Shown: piece after piece, positions 35,801 through 43,674 of the stretch
Position numbering within the stretch: the stretch's first letter is position 1
How the letters are laid out: each line of letters opens with the position of its first letter
From: Microvirga zambiensis WSM3693
GTDB lineage: Bacteria; Pseudomonadota; Alphaproteobacteria; Rhizobiales; Beijerinckiaceae
DNA length: 44,449 nt
Direction of reading: 5' to 3'
NCBI RefSeq assembly: GCF_016735695.1
Contig: NZ_JAERQD010000048.1
Coordinates: 1 to 44,449, forward strand
Position numbers and translations under genes: made by a program
The notes under the pieces: generated by a model
What the model saw: only the letters and a program-made list of their open reading frames with translations
Told to the model about the DNA's origin: nothing
The model's database searches: none

Positions 35801-38800
35801 TGTGAGCCCGAGGTCGCGCGCGTCGACGCCGTTGCTGCGCCGTGGCCACGTATATCGCTGGCCATTCGGCCCGCCGGCTAGTGCCGCCGAGGCGAGAGCG
35901 GCGGCACTCTCGCCGATCGCCGATATGATACCTGAGCGGCGTTCCTCGACCGCGCGTATATAGTCGGTGATGCTTTCCTCCTTACCGATCATCTGATCAC
36001 GGGCGGCACGTCGCAACGTCTCCGTGGCACGGGCCTCATCCTGAGGCAGGCGTTGACGGGTGTCGGCGATCTCAGCGAGTGGCGGCTGTTTGAGGAGGAC
36101 CTTATCCCCGTAAAGTGTGTCGCCAACAAATTTCAGGGTCGGGTCCGCCTTTTGGACCCCAATGAAGCAGTGATAGAGAATGTTCGGCAATGTGATGACG
36201 TCGGCGCTGTCCTCGCTGACGCCGACCACCGCCTTGTCATCGAATTGCAGCCCGCCATTCCCAACGGATTCCTCGAGCCCATCTGTTCCCTGAAGTCGGG
36301 TGATGTCGATGGGCATGTTGGACAATTCATAGTCGTGCTGGGTAAAGAAGGTAGGCCTGCTGGGCACGTTCGGATCGTCCAATTCAACCGGCGGCGGTGG
36401 TGGATAGAAGGTGCCGTCCACAGGCCCCAGATCACCCATGGGCGTTTCATCGCGCGGTATAAGCGTCATGACGAAAGCGCGATCGTCTGTCGCCGGGACC
36501 GGGACCTCAAAGAGCACCGCCCAGAACGACGGCGTCTTGATCTCGGACGTTTCGATGGTGGCGGCGATTTCCGTCGCCGCCTGCTGCTTCTTCTCCTCGA
36601 CGGCTGCCTGCTGTTCAGCCTGGGCGGCGGCCTGCGCGGGTGAGGACGCCGGAGGCGCGGGACCAAGAGCCTTGGCCGGCTCGGGCACCGTGGCGTCGAG
36701 ACCAATGGCGAGAAAGCGTTCGACCTTGACGCGGGCGCGCTCGAGCGCGCCTTCATTGATCCCCAAGGAGACGCCGAGCCTGAGCGTGCGGCCGAAACCG
36801 GACACTGTGAGGGTGGCCACGCCACGGCCTCCCAACTCTTGGGGAGAAATGGCGAGTTCCAGGGCAAGCGTTACCGTGCGGCTGAAGGACAGCCCGATCT
36901 CAAGATGGATGCGGGCCCTGAACACCTCGAATTCGAGCCAGATCCGCACGCGGATGGACACCGTCACGGCGAAGTCGATGGCGCCGTAGAATAGGGTTTC
37001 GTTGGGGTCCCGCAAAGAGATATAGGCGATGAACTTGGCGGCAAGATACATATCCACGCGCGCCACCGCTGACGCACCGAAGGATCGCCCGCCGACCTCG
37101 CCGCCCAATTGCGCGAAACCCGAGCCGCGGAATGCAACGCCATAGAGCAGCGCCGAGTCCTCGATGCGGAATACAAGGCCACCTTCGAGGCGTATTCCGA
37201 TCTCGGCCGCTCCCATCTTCCTCGCGAACTCGAACTTGAGCTCGTAGGGCCAGCCCATCTCAAAATGGAACAGCCCTGGCTGAATGAACAGCGTGGCTGA
37301 CCAACTCACGCCACTCATGGCCTCGCGCAGTATTGGATGCAGGACCGGCGTCTTTCCGATGTAACCTTTGCCATCGGCGACCAACCTTCCGAGGAACTGC
37401 TGGCGTGGCGCCGAAACATAGAGATAACCGCGCAGTGGCGGATTTGTGCGAATGTCATCGCGCGCGACGACGACCTTGCCGGATGCGCCTTCGCCCTCGA
37501 GCTCGCCATTCACGAAGGCATGATAATTGGTAGCGATCCAGCCACGCGCCGTCATCAAGAAGGTTAGATCGGATCGGAGTGCCGCCGCGACATCGAACAT
37601 AATCGGGTTGGACAGGTACCTTTCTTCGTCCGAGAGCTTTCCGGAGTTGGAGGCGCTCGCGACTGTGAAGAGGGCGCGCATAGCCAGCGTAAAGCGGTCT
37701 CCCTCGAGCTCCGGCGCCCACGCGGAAAATGTCGCGAGCTCGCCCTGGCGCTTTGAGACATCATCGAGCACTGCCACCAGTTGATCTGGACTGCGCACAT
37801 AATCCGCGGCGACGAGGCCAGCGAACGTGTAACTTTTGCCAAAGCCGAAACCGACTTCCCTGAGATAGAACATGCCGATCGGCGTCGGTATCTCGATCGA
37901 CAGTTCCTCCTGCTGCGCAAAAGCGAAGAAGGCATGCTGGAGACCGTTCTCTCGGCGATCGAGTTCTAGAAATCCCATTGCCGCGGCGAGCGGCGCCCAG
38001 CCCTTTATGCGCAGGCGGCCGCGCGCCATGAAGCCTTGCGCCGTGATGGCTTCGGGGTAGGAGAGCTGGCGGTCGAGTGAGGGGAGCGTGCCGTCAACGG
38101 TGATGGCGGTCGCTTCGAGCGTCGCTGCGCCAAGCTTGATCTCGACGCCGAGCCCGTCGAAGGCGATTTGTGGAAGCGCGCTTCCGTCTCTGGGAGGAGC
38201 GATCCATAGCTTGTGGAAGTCAATCTTCGGGCTCACCGTATCGCCCGCCTTGACGAACTCCACCTGGCCCGAGATCGACAGCGCCGGCATCCCACCGAAG
38301 CGCCCGACGGAGGGGTGCAATCCGAAGCCGCGGAGCTCGAATTTGAAGATGTTGAAGAAATTCACCGCGCGCTTCATACGCACGCCGATGTGGAAGTCGA
38401 GATAGTTCCTCAGGAGCGTGGCATTAGTGGTCAGCGGCGCCTTGTCGAAAACAATCTCGAGGTCGTCCAGATTCTGAAGGAGGCCGCCGTCAAACTCGTC
38501 GCCACTTGGCGTGAAGCGGGCGGAGCCTGTAAGAGCGAACCAGAAATGAATGCCACTGGCGCCAAAGTCGCGCGCAAAAAGCTCGATCTTCTGGAGCGTG
38601 AAGGTAAAACGGGTCGTCTCACAGGCGATCGGATCTGAGCCCTTGTCGAGAAGAGCTTCGGCCGATTGCACCGTCAAGCGCCCGTCCTTGAGCCCCATGG
38701 CAATGGCGATCTTGACATTCGCCTCGCCGATGAGAGCCGGCGGCAATTGCCCCGAACCCTTGATGGCGAAGGAGGTAAGCCGCCCGGCCTTGATCGAGAC

Positions 38801-41482
38801 ACCCCCTTCGTCGAAGCGGAATGGCACCTCGACACCCGCCAAGGTTACGGGGGCGTCACGATCGGCTCTCGCTTCGAGATCGACCCCATGGCGACCTATT
38901 GCGAAGTCCTCGATCTTGAAAACGAGGCCACGACCTTCACTGGCGATACGGCGGTACCAGAGCTCGAGATCTATGCCCTCGGCGAGCGAGAGGCGCACGT
39001 CGCCCCCACTGAAGTCGAGAACAAAAAGCTTGTACTTATTCTCGGGAAGCGGGGTTGCCTTGGCATAGGTAAAGCGTGCGTCGAGGCCGAGCAGGGTTCG
39101 CGGTTTATCAAGCTCAGCTTCGGGGACGGTGATGTCGACCTTGTTGTCAGCCTTTAAGGATGTATGAAGCGACATCAGATCAAGCGTGAGGATAAGTGTC
39201 GTCGCCGACTCGAAGCCCCCGACGCTAACGATGATCGGAATCGGCAAGGTTACAGAGTTGGTGTTGACGACCGGCGCGAAAGGTTGGTCGGCGATCTTTA
39301 TGTACTGGCTCAGGCTGTCGAGAACTCCGCCACCTGATCCTTGCTCGGCGTCATCCGGCCTTGGTGCCGACAGGAAGGGAAGGACGCGATCCTTCGCATC
39401 GCTCGCGAGCGACACTCCGATCTTGAGATCGTCTCCCGCTCCGCCGACCTTGAAAACAGTGAAGAGGGGCGGTCCCTTGAGTAAGGTGAGCTTGTATTTG
39501 TTTAGGGCTGAGTTAACCGGTCCGATGCCAATTTCATTCAAGACATCGACAGTAGGGGGATCACTGAGCTTCCGGAAGAACGTCGCCTTGCCGTCCTGTA
39601 TCGCCACGAGCGCGAAAGCGGCCGGCTGAGTCAGGTCGGCGGTGACGGTGATCAGCGGATCCGATGGAGGGCCGTCCTGTTTGCTATCACGCACAGCCTC
39701 GACCGGTGCGCCCGGTCGGTCGAACCAGAGATCAGTCGAAATGGTCGCCGCCTGTGCTGATGGCTGCACGATCAATGCTATCAGCGGCGTCTGGCTAACA
39801 TCTAATACGAGCGCGGGCCTCCACTTACGGGGTATTCTTAAGGTTATACCAAGCGCGACGGCAGTCTCTATGCCCGCCTCGCCGTCGTCGTCCTGCCCAA
39901 GAGGTGAGATCCAGATTTGGCGGAGCGCGAACGTCTCCGCGTCGAGGCGGATTTCGACAGCGATATGCGAGATAAGCGTACTGCCCGCCTGCTTGAGAAG
40001 AGCGAAGATGCGGGTGATGATCTCCGCGACTGCTTCCGCGAGCGCGGCAAGCGCGCTGGCGACCTGTCCCGCCGCCTCGGCCGCCCATCTGGCGATCGCC
40101 GCGGCGAATTCGGCGAGACGCCTCAGTAGCGGCGACGGGTCGGGCATGTCCGGGAGATCAGGGGAGGGCGCGTCGAGCGCCTTGATGAGCGCGACGAGCC
40201 GCAAAACGCCTGGGATAACCTCGCGCAAGCCGGCTGCGATGAGCTCAATCGGATACGGCTCGATAACCGCGAGTTCCGTCAGGCGGCCCGACGCCTTGCC
40301 ACTCGTTCCATTGAACGTCGTGACATAGCTGAGCTTAATGGCGAGGAAGACTCTGGGGTCGGAGCGCGCCTCGATCTCCAACCGCGAAACGCTAAGTGTG
40401 GAGGTGAGGCCAAGCGATCCAGCACGTGTTGCTAGGTTGTAAGTTCCCGTCATGCCCGCGGAGACCTCGGCCGTGCCCCGCAGGATAACCGGCACGCGGC
40501 TATCGTTGACGTCGATCGTGCGCCTTATCGGCGGGGCTGTCTTGTCCGACGCAATCTCGCCGGTGACCATGAGGCTCGCGGCCGTTAGCCGAAAGCTAAA
40601 CCCGGTGATCCTGGCCAATCGGGTTGTCGTCTCCCAGGCTATGTCGCCGTCCTTCGCCGCCGCGGTCGCGATGGTGAGCGATCCACCTGCCACAGCGCAT
40701 GAGATTTCCGGGGGACCTCCGCTCCAGTTGATGGTGATGGGCGGCGCCTGCAACTTCGGAATGGCGAAGGCGAACAGTCGATCGAGCCCGGGGAATGTCA
40801 GACCGTCGAAGGACAGCGTTGGAAACGGCGCGGGCGGAAATCCAAGCTCCAGCTTCGGCATGGCTGACCATGCCGCCGCGGGGATGGTGAACTCAGGAAT
40901 TGCGTCGATCACATCGGCACGGGTGACGCGAATGGAAACCGCTACGCCGACGTCATCTTGATAACCATTGACACTAATGTTTAGCGAGGCCGTGGCCTTC
41001 GCCACGAACACGAGGTCGCCGGCGGCAGCACCTTCTTCGAATAGCGCCTCGGGATAGATGCCCGCGATGGCGCTGAGCGCGGCGTTGCCTACGGTATGGA
41101 CGCCGAAGAACGATGCACCCCCATGAGCTTCAACGGTAAGCGCAATATTTTGTAGCGTCCCGCGCAAAGCGGCTCGGCGCGCGCGGAATTCCTTCAGCAG
41201 GACTACATTGGCCTCGCGCTCGGCGGAGTCGGCGGCGTCGGCCACCGCCTTCTTGAGATCCGCGAGCTCCTTCGCGAGCTCTTGCTTGGACTTTAGATGA
41301 TAGTCACGGCCCGCTTCGCTTAGGAGTTGCCGGGGGATGCTGAGAGGGTCGCGAAGGGTAAGTTCGGCGGAGGTGACGGGGCTTTTGACAGCGACGATGA
41401 GGCCGGCGGCAACAAAGTATTCGGCGTCAATGACGCCGTTGAAGGCGATAGAATTATTCGCAAGCTGCACTACATATAGCAC
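29807..41482 (-). CDS. Giant 3891 aa protein, first gene of the operon (DUF6603-like parts)
   Basis: An 11.7-kb open frame, intact throughout. The GTG at 41482 has GAGGTG eight bases upstream. Visible architecture: a short N-terminal strand region; a coiled coil (about 57-110, KSKQELAKELADLKKAVADA); a beta region; an Ala-rich amphipathic helix (about 450-497). A long beta-rich body (about 500-1600) carries repeated 'GLGVEIKLGAATLEA'-type strands and reminds me of uncharacterised DUF6603 proteins. An Ala/Gln linker (about 1605-1645) leads to a second half that includes a fibronectin-III-like stretch near 1930-2000 (LAGLTCERGKTGIVLDWDLEP). There is no signal peptide, secretion repeat or enzyme motif. 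It heads the 23-kb operon. Function unknown; bridge-like lipid transfer, scaffold or exported fibre roles are guesses. Confidence 0.88.
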   Translation of the reverse strand: MLYVVQLANNSIAFNGVIDAEYFVAAGLIVAVKSPVTSAELTLRDPLSIPRQLLSEAGRDYHLKSKQELAKELADLKKAVADAADSAEREANVVLLKEFRARRAALRGTLQNIALTVEAHGGASFFGVHTVGNAALSAIAGIYPEALFEEGAAAGDLVFVAKATASLNISVNGYQDDVGVAVSIRVTRADVIDAIPEFTIPAAAWSAMPKLELGFPPAPFPTLSFDGLTFPGLDRLFAFAIPKLQAPPITINWSGGPPEISCAVAGGSLTIATAAAKDGDIAWETTTRLARITGFSFRLTAASLMVTGEIASDKTAPPIRRTIDVNDSRVPVILRGTAEVSAGMTGTYNLATRAGSLGLTSTLSVSRLEIEARSDPRVFLAIKLSYVTTFNGTSGKASGRLTELAVIEPYPIELIAAGLREVIPGVLRLVALIKALDAPSPDLPDMPDPSPLLRRLAEFAAAIARWAAEAAGQVASALAALAEAVAEIITRIFALLKQAGSTLISHIAVEIRLDAETFALRQIWISPLGQDDDGEAGIETAVALGITLRIPRKWRPALVLDVSQTPLIALIVQPSAQAATISTDLWFDRPGAPVEAVRDSKQDGPPSDPLITVTADLTQPAAFALVAIQDGKATFFRKLSDPPTVDVLNEIGIGPVNSALNKYKLTLLKGPPLFTVFKVGGAGDDLKIGVSLASDAKDRVLPFLSAPRPDDAEQGSGGGVLDSLSQYIKIADQPFAPVVNTNSVTLPIPIIVSVGGFESATTLILTLDLMSLHTSLKADNKVDITVPEAELDKPRTLLGLDARFTYAKATPLPENKYKLFVLDFSGGDVRLSLAEGIDLELWYRRIASEGRGLVFKIEDFAIGRHGVDLEARADRDAPVTLAGVEVPFRFDEGGVSIKAGRLTSFAIKGSGQLPPALIGEANVKIAIAMGLKDGRLTVQSAEALLDKGSDPIACETTRFTFTLQKIELFARDFGASGIHFWFALTGSARFTPSGDEFDGGLLQNLDDLEIVFDKAPLTTNATLLRNYLDFHIGVRMKRAVNFFNIFKFELRGFGLHPSVGRFGGMPALSISGQVEFVKAGDTVSPKIDFHKLWIAPPRDGSALPQIAFDGLGVEIKLGAATLEATAITVDGTLPSLDRQLSYPEAITAQGFMARGRLRIKGWAPLAAAMGFLELDRRENGLQHAFFAFAQQEELSIEIPTPIGMFYLREVGFGFGKSYTFAGLVAADYVRSPDQLVAVLDDVSKRQGELATFSAWAPELEGDRFTLAMRALFTVASASNSGKLSDEERYLSNPIMFDVAAALRSDLTFLMTARGWIATNYHAFVNGELEGEGASGKVVVARDDIRTNPPLRGYLYVSAPRQQFLGRLVADGKGYIGKTPVLHPILREAMSGVSWSATLFIQPGLFHFEMGWPYELKFEFARKMGAAEIGIRLEGGLVFRIEDSALLYGVAFRGSGFAQLGGEVGGRSFGASAVARVDMYLAAKFIAYISLRDPNETLFYGAIDFAVTVSIRVRIWLEFEVFRARIHLEIGLSFSRTVTLALELAISPQELGGRGVATLTVSGFGRTLRLGVSLGINEGALERARVKVERFLAIGLDATVPEPAKALGPAPPASSPAQAAAQAEQQAAVEEKKQQAATEIAATIETSEIKTPSFWAVLFEVPVPATDDRAFVMTLIPRDETPMGDLGPVDGTFYPPPPPVELDDPNVPSRPTFFTQHDYELSNMPIDITRLQGTDGLEESVGNGGLQFDDKAVVGVSEDSADVITLPNILYHCFIGVQKADPTLKFVGDTLYGDKVLLKQPPLAEIADTRQRLPQDEARATETLRRAARDQMIGKEESITDYIRAVEERRSGIISAIGESAAALASAALAGGPNGQRYTWPRRSNGVDARDLGLTFVVTEPELNSLFPGIDNPDKPVPSKFEIAVRCSKHGQPQDPRRVHLLNPPARFFSEAHPRLAGLTCERGKTGIVLDWDLEPLWETSRGPYHDPEFLLRHYRIERQVLDENGVVSSFKPHPVTTKAAAPFLLSEKGLIQPLRQAAQLVDDLADIAAVDPKFANVLLHRGADAHSDWDTYKDHKLLYTIVPVDIAGSEGLPTPIEFRPEKPAATVRPLLKAEIIFHYERLADPIGGAHEPPLLRLFLRIDDPLAHPADSASGAQQRLPGENTVYHLCLRREIAVTGGIYGVDALTKARERPSPQDFAQPAAGRDLDIFVVLKQPETVLPNLDDGLGLRYTDADRFQPLEICRQTNSPKSHPIRGKARFELIGGDGKGPATLEMIREHLGVNDSSGISAVRVAAERRKFVSPVDPNTILDTPSGWLPADMALVVLDPDAKRERPPVAVETVVETFEHPRRLRFDALSLEDLDGRADRLAVVQPDPDKSLADLMAAVAAAGQSGQDRQARSDGPLLRLVDRQRRTATRIAWNARPSIAVTGRPGFADPMKYEKLIGGFDLFETNLAELPTITDLPRYARRVARVQRLPETLRGLDPAEIGDFGKVEAFYPSETARVLAQKSRAGGEGRAPWFSPAETILAWPEIGPRVSLGLVPVPAELMAVLDKGQPLEIEFCFNKGAPLSLDGTEDSAKVRLHYDEDHFVQLIDMPGIPGPKPGTARFRRKDGSNFTPGALTHLLRSLWWYADDTHAQSIRDRYESRPSSFKSVTVSLSGQNGSRTTGNVSIDVNLDQPLHPFLADVIDYLRWEIPPDKPSYRRYEPVLDGPPPTKAETFEDFANEFPPERDPYGWAFLRTVGLATGVKLFDMEAAEYVAPQHALRLVNAAITAIAPRYVSAANVRPFVDVMARPGGLYELASFDSAVRKEVTAEDTRNLLAQEGLSLIQISLRPLPEMLLDKTLVGYCLVKSNKAGDAVIEPLRSLGGVSGGALYEVLDVAGGLGSSRVVRVARSEDIVARTVLAPGEAIETKIAISSPGLGSSIALVRVIVAGTVRFDQAMANLQSEDLVVEPVSRPAAIVRDPGTEPDPFGRFDWLDPNVLDVLHKGSDKEGLAVGPQPNATLNIRLLLTLIARRFPKVERARLYEAETPEARLDVLKRLQQFNVRFMDLGPVHADDARKIPFALATVTRPDPWRIAPRADGRMDILIVHEDAWARRRRYVVRPFGRYENIGHATPDDNTRIEVPGLVEIEANDKTFEHRSVDVVLPRTHPIRPPVILSARRLDVWLDTPPGGDPKQRREGRQLEIVLARHSEEIISESNREVSDGYQFSHIGLEFYREFSAPRWARGFLAEKDWPRIGDHELVTPFGDEGGRRPPPPTLSLTSEKLAEPKLPADMQLPLRIADGWSGISAVRTGDVPYFYRLHALAHAAAGVVVSEPSAAMIAEGRPTPRFPWIAPYVGHSPWPVPEASWTMWIDERDEKAEIRVTLPLTRNFDCLSSDDYDLWLKDTTFDAKRVLQVPDAMASYALALETDATGGSRSVVAELFPKVSDDSSVYAVIAGLTQFEVTNVVETSFMDNHWQVVVPFRKKVETLAAAAAPVMTLGDEGRALLDKMEIEVAGWSQWVACAPKRRAQITITRPAGTLHPAGVSTIDWTPFITEINRLIAIYEAYREADAVVTELRRHAADPEPGRNRDYHWHSTLGHGDAVSARAGVEAWAAGLPRSWETDGLLKPATAGAENAFVVEPVMANSDWLLPRPNVRDAAGRAAFSDVLRLHTVPMPSTTAAEFNAKIFTAIRASMFADVSSGALADETKPFAGFAPLTRMAIDDLEPITRLDPRDVAAPFELLLSAELAPSGAWDDDKRAALRALISTLEVSALPGRLRPLSTLEAIDAGEANTSSDISPFTLVMPHTVRAAVMAELRDFGNRLGLALDLETKALTIRRPPNDAEIGALIDELDMADRLKGGAAILAMAQDQALGPHRKLILNLYRGFALPLSHEVERSQP

Positions 41483-41598
41483 AACACGGTCACCTCGAGA
41501 GATTCTCTTTCAACTTCTTTTCGGAAAATATCCAACAAAAACATGATTCCCAATCATCAGCGTCGATGATGGACTACGAAGCACTAAAATGTGACCTT

Positions 41599-41659
41599 AA
41601 GTATGAGCGCCGTTGCTGTCACGAGCAATTAAGTATAAGCGCCGTTGCTGGCACGAGCA
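41599..41659. repeat. 29-bp direct repeat, two copies with 32-bp period
   Basis: Two 29-base units (41599-41627 and 41631-41659) differ at two positions and share the core GCGCCGTTGCTG. They are separated by 3 bases and lie about 120 bases upstream of the 3891 aa gene. They could be an operator with a period of three helical turns, or a remnant of the multiple terminal repeats of an IS21-like element. Two copies are too few for a CRISPR array. Confidence 0.7.
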
Positions 41660-41739
41660 AAATCGATGGCACATCAAAATAAGCGGATCCGCAAACGGTT
41701 AGTTTCAGCTAATTCTGCCCGGCTCAACAGCGGAGAGTA

Positions 41740-41996
41740 GCGTGTTCAAGGGCCGGCATTTTGATCGATCGATGACCTGCTCTGCGTCCGGTGGTACTTG
41801 GCCTACAATCTCAGCCTGCGCGATCTTGAGGAGATGATGGCCGAGCGCGGCATCTCTGTCGATCACACGACCGTCCACCGTTGGACTGTGCATTATGCTC
41901 CGCTCCTACTGGAGCAGTTCAATCGCCGTAAGTGGCATGTTACATGCAAATGGCATGTTGATGAAACCTATATCAAAGTCCGGGGCCAGTGGTGCT
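41740..41996 (+). pseudogene. IS6-family transposase fragment
   Basis: The start FKGRHFDRS, a one-base loss near 41775, then AYNLSLRDLEEMMAERGISVDHTTVHRWTVHYAPLL and WHVDETYIKVRGQW, read as the N-terminal half of the same transposase type as the one at 11168. It contains the first catalytic Asp only. It is cut at 41996 by the left end of the IS3 element. Confidence 0.85.
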
Positions 41997-42059
41997 TGAC
42001 CTGCCCCTGAGATTTCCCTCCAATTGGAGTTAGAGTCCGGCCCATCATAAGGACGGACC

Positions 42060-42326
42060 ATGAAGCGTTCACGGTTTACGGAAGAACAGATCATCGGGAT
42101 CCTGCGCGAGCAGGAGGCCGGGGCAAAGGCGGCCGACTTGTGCCGCAAGCACGGCATGTCGGAAGCCACCCTGTATAACTGGAAGGCCAAGTACGGCGGT
42201 ATGGACGTCTCGGACGCCAAGCGCCTCAAGGCGCTGGAAGACGAGAACGCCAGACTGAAGAAGCTGTTAGCCGAATCCATGCTGGATGCCTCGGCTCTGC
42301 GCGATCTCCTCTCAAAAAATGTATGA
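42060..42326 (+). CDS. IS3-family OrfA (helix-turn-helix protein)
   Basis: An 88 aa OrfA: MKRSRFTEEQIIGILREQEAG, a Tnp_1 helix-turn-helix (DLCRKHGMSEATLYNWKAKYGGMDV) and a leucine-zipper-like end (LKALEDENARLKKLLAESML). The end of the frame coincides with an A6 run (42314-42319) where IS3 elements slip by -1 to make the OrfAB transposase; the inserted IS110-type element begins 3 bases later. OrfA may still be made but cannot be fused to OrfB. Confidence 0.9.
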   Translation: MKRSRFTEEQIIGILREQEAGAKAADLCRKHGMSEATLYNWKAKYGGMDVSDAKRLKALEDENARLKKLLAESMLDASALRDLLSKNV

Positions 42327-43674
42327 CCTGCCTCGCCCGGGCAAGGGTCTTGATCGTTCTGACGATGGTAGTCCGCCTAAATGTATCCGGCCTCTCGCAA
42401 GTGAGCTGCGGTTGCAGCCAGGCCATGATGAGATCCGCGCGTATCGTTCCCAGATAGTGGTTCGTGCAGGAGCACGCCTTTTTGTACAGGGCTTACGATC
42501 CGCCGATCGACTGTTTCGTCATCACTCTCCCGAACCTCGCTTTCCGTAGACCGTCAGATCAGGCGACGGCCGGATCTTGCCGCTCGTAGATTGCGCCCGG
42601 CTGCGTGATGATCGCCCAGGCTGTTCGGGCGATCTTCGAGGCCAAGGCAACTGTCACTTTGTTCAGGTGCATCCTACCCTGCAGGGCATCGATCCAGCCG
42701 CCGAGACGATCACGGCCTCGATCAAGATGGATCACACAGGATCGGGCGCCATGGATCAGCAGGCGTCGGACATAACGATTGCCGCGTTTGCTGATGCCGA
42801 GCAGGGTCGTCTTGCCTCCAGTGGAATGCTCCCGCGGGACAAGGCCCAACCAAGCGGCCAGATCGCGGGCGCGTCGGAACTGCCGGCCATCGCCAATGGC
42901 AGCCAGGAGGGCGGTCGCTGCTAGAGGGCCGATGCCCGGGATGGACATGAGGCGCCGTGCCCGGTCATCGCGTGCTGCAAGACCTTCCACCTCCCGCGTC
43001 ACCTCGGCGATCCGTTGATCAAGCCGGATCACATCGTCGAAGATCTGCCGCAGCATCCGACGCATGGCTGGGGTCAGGTCGTTCGCCTCGTCGTCCAAGA
43101 TCAGCGGCAGGTCGCGGCGGAAGAGACCAGCTCCCTGACGGATTGCGATCCCGTACTCGATGCAGAAAGCGCGGGCCTGGTTGATGAGCCGGGTCCGGCT
43201 TGTGACCAGCTGGTCCCGGATGCGATGGAGGGCCTGGAGGTCAACCTGCTCGGTCGAGCGCACCTGGGTAAAGCGCATTGTTGGGCGTGTCACCGCCTCG
43301 GCAATGGCCTCAGCATCGATAGTGTCGTTCTTGTTCGACTTCACGTAGGGCCTCACGAACTGTGCTGGGATAATCCGCACCCGGTGCCCCATGGCCTGAA
43401 GCTTGCGCGCCAACCACTGTGAACCCGGACAAGCCTCCATGCCGACGAGCGCCTTCTCGGTCTGCTCGAAGAAGGCCAGAAGCTTCTCCCGCCGGAACTT
43501 CAAGCGCTGGACGACAGCCCCGCGCTCATCGAGCCCGACGATGTGGAAGATGGTCTTCCCGAGATCAACGCCATAGACGGCGCCATTCACTTGCTCATTC
43601 TTAGCCACGGTCTTCCTCCTGTGCTCACGTATGCCCCTTCGACGAGGTAGGGCGAGGCAGGTCATCCCATTAGT
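42322..43674 (-). mobile_element. IS110-family (IS1111-like) element inserted in IS3
   Basis: Inverted repeats ATGACCTGCCTCGCCC (42323-42338) and GGGCGAGGCAGGTCAT (43650-43665) are perfect over 16 bp and enclose one transposase gene. Such repeats are typical of the IS1111 branch of IS110, where they lie just inside the true ends. Joining the flanks restores the IS3 frameshift region (AAAAAATG then GTAGGGCCC), which places the ends at about 42322 and 43674. Confidence 0.82.
42559..43608 (-). CDS. IS110-family transposase
   Basis: A 349 aa DEDD transposase. The GTG at 43608 with AGGAGGA upstream gives VAKNEQVNGAVYGVDLGKTIFHIVG (first Asp). VGMEACPGSQWLARKL (Glu), NKNDTIDAEAIAEA (Asp pair) and the C-terminal Tnp_20 domain (RRLMSIPGIGPLAATALLAAIGDG and FRRARDLAAWLGLVPREHSTGGKTTLLGISKRGNRYVRRLL) follow, with the catalytic Ser in the last block. 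It is complete and probably active. The noncoding stretch on its 3' side (42339-42558) is part of the element. Confidence 0.93.
   Translation of the reverse strand: MAKNEQVNGAVYGVDLGKTIFHIVGLDERGAVVQRLKFRREKLLAFFEQTEKALVGMEACPGSQWLARKLQAMGHRVRIIPAQFVRPYVKSNKNDTIDAEAIAEAVTRPTMRFTQVRSTEQVDLQALHRIRDQLVTSRTRLINQARAFCIEYGIAIRQGAGLFRRDLPLILDDEANDLTPAMRRMLRQIFDDVIRLDQRIAEVTREVEGLAARDDRARRLMSIPGIGPLAATALLAAIGDGRQFRRARDLAAWLGLVPREHSTGGKTTLLGISKRGNRYVRRLLIHGARSCVIHLDRGRDRLGGWIDALQGRMHLNKVTVALASKIARTAWAIITQPGAIYERQDPAVA

Noticed and set aside
29807..41482. AsmA/TamB-type or VPS13-type lipid-transfer protein as a firm call
   Set aside because: The strand pattern is suggestive, but there is no N-terminal membrane anchor or family motif that I can point to.
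41599..41659. CRISPR array
   Set aside because: Only two units with a 3-base spacing and no cas gene; not an array.
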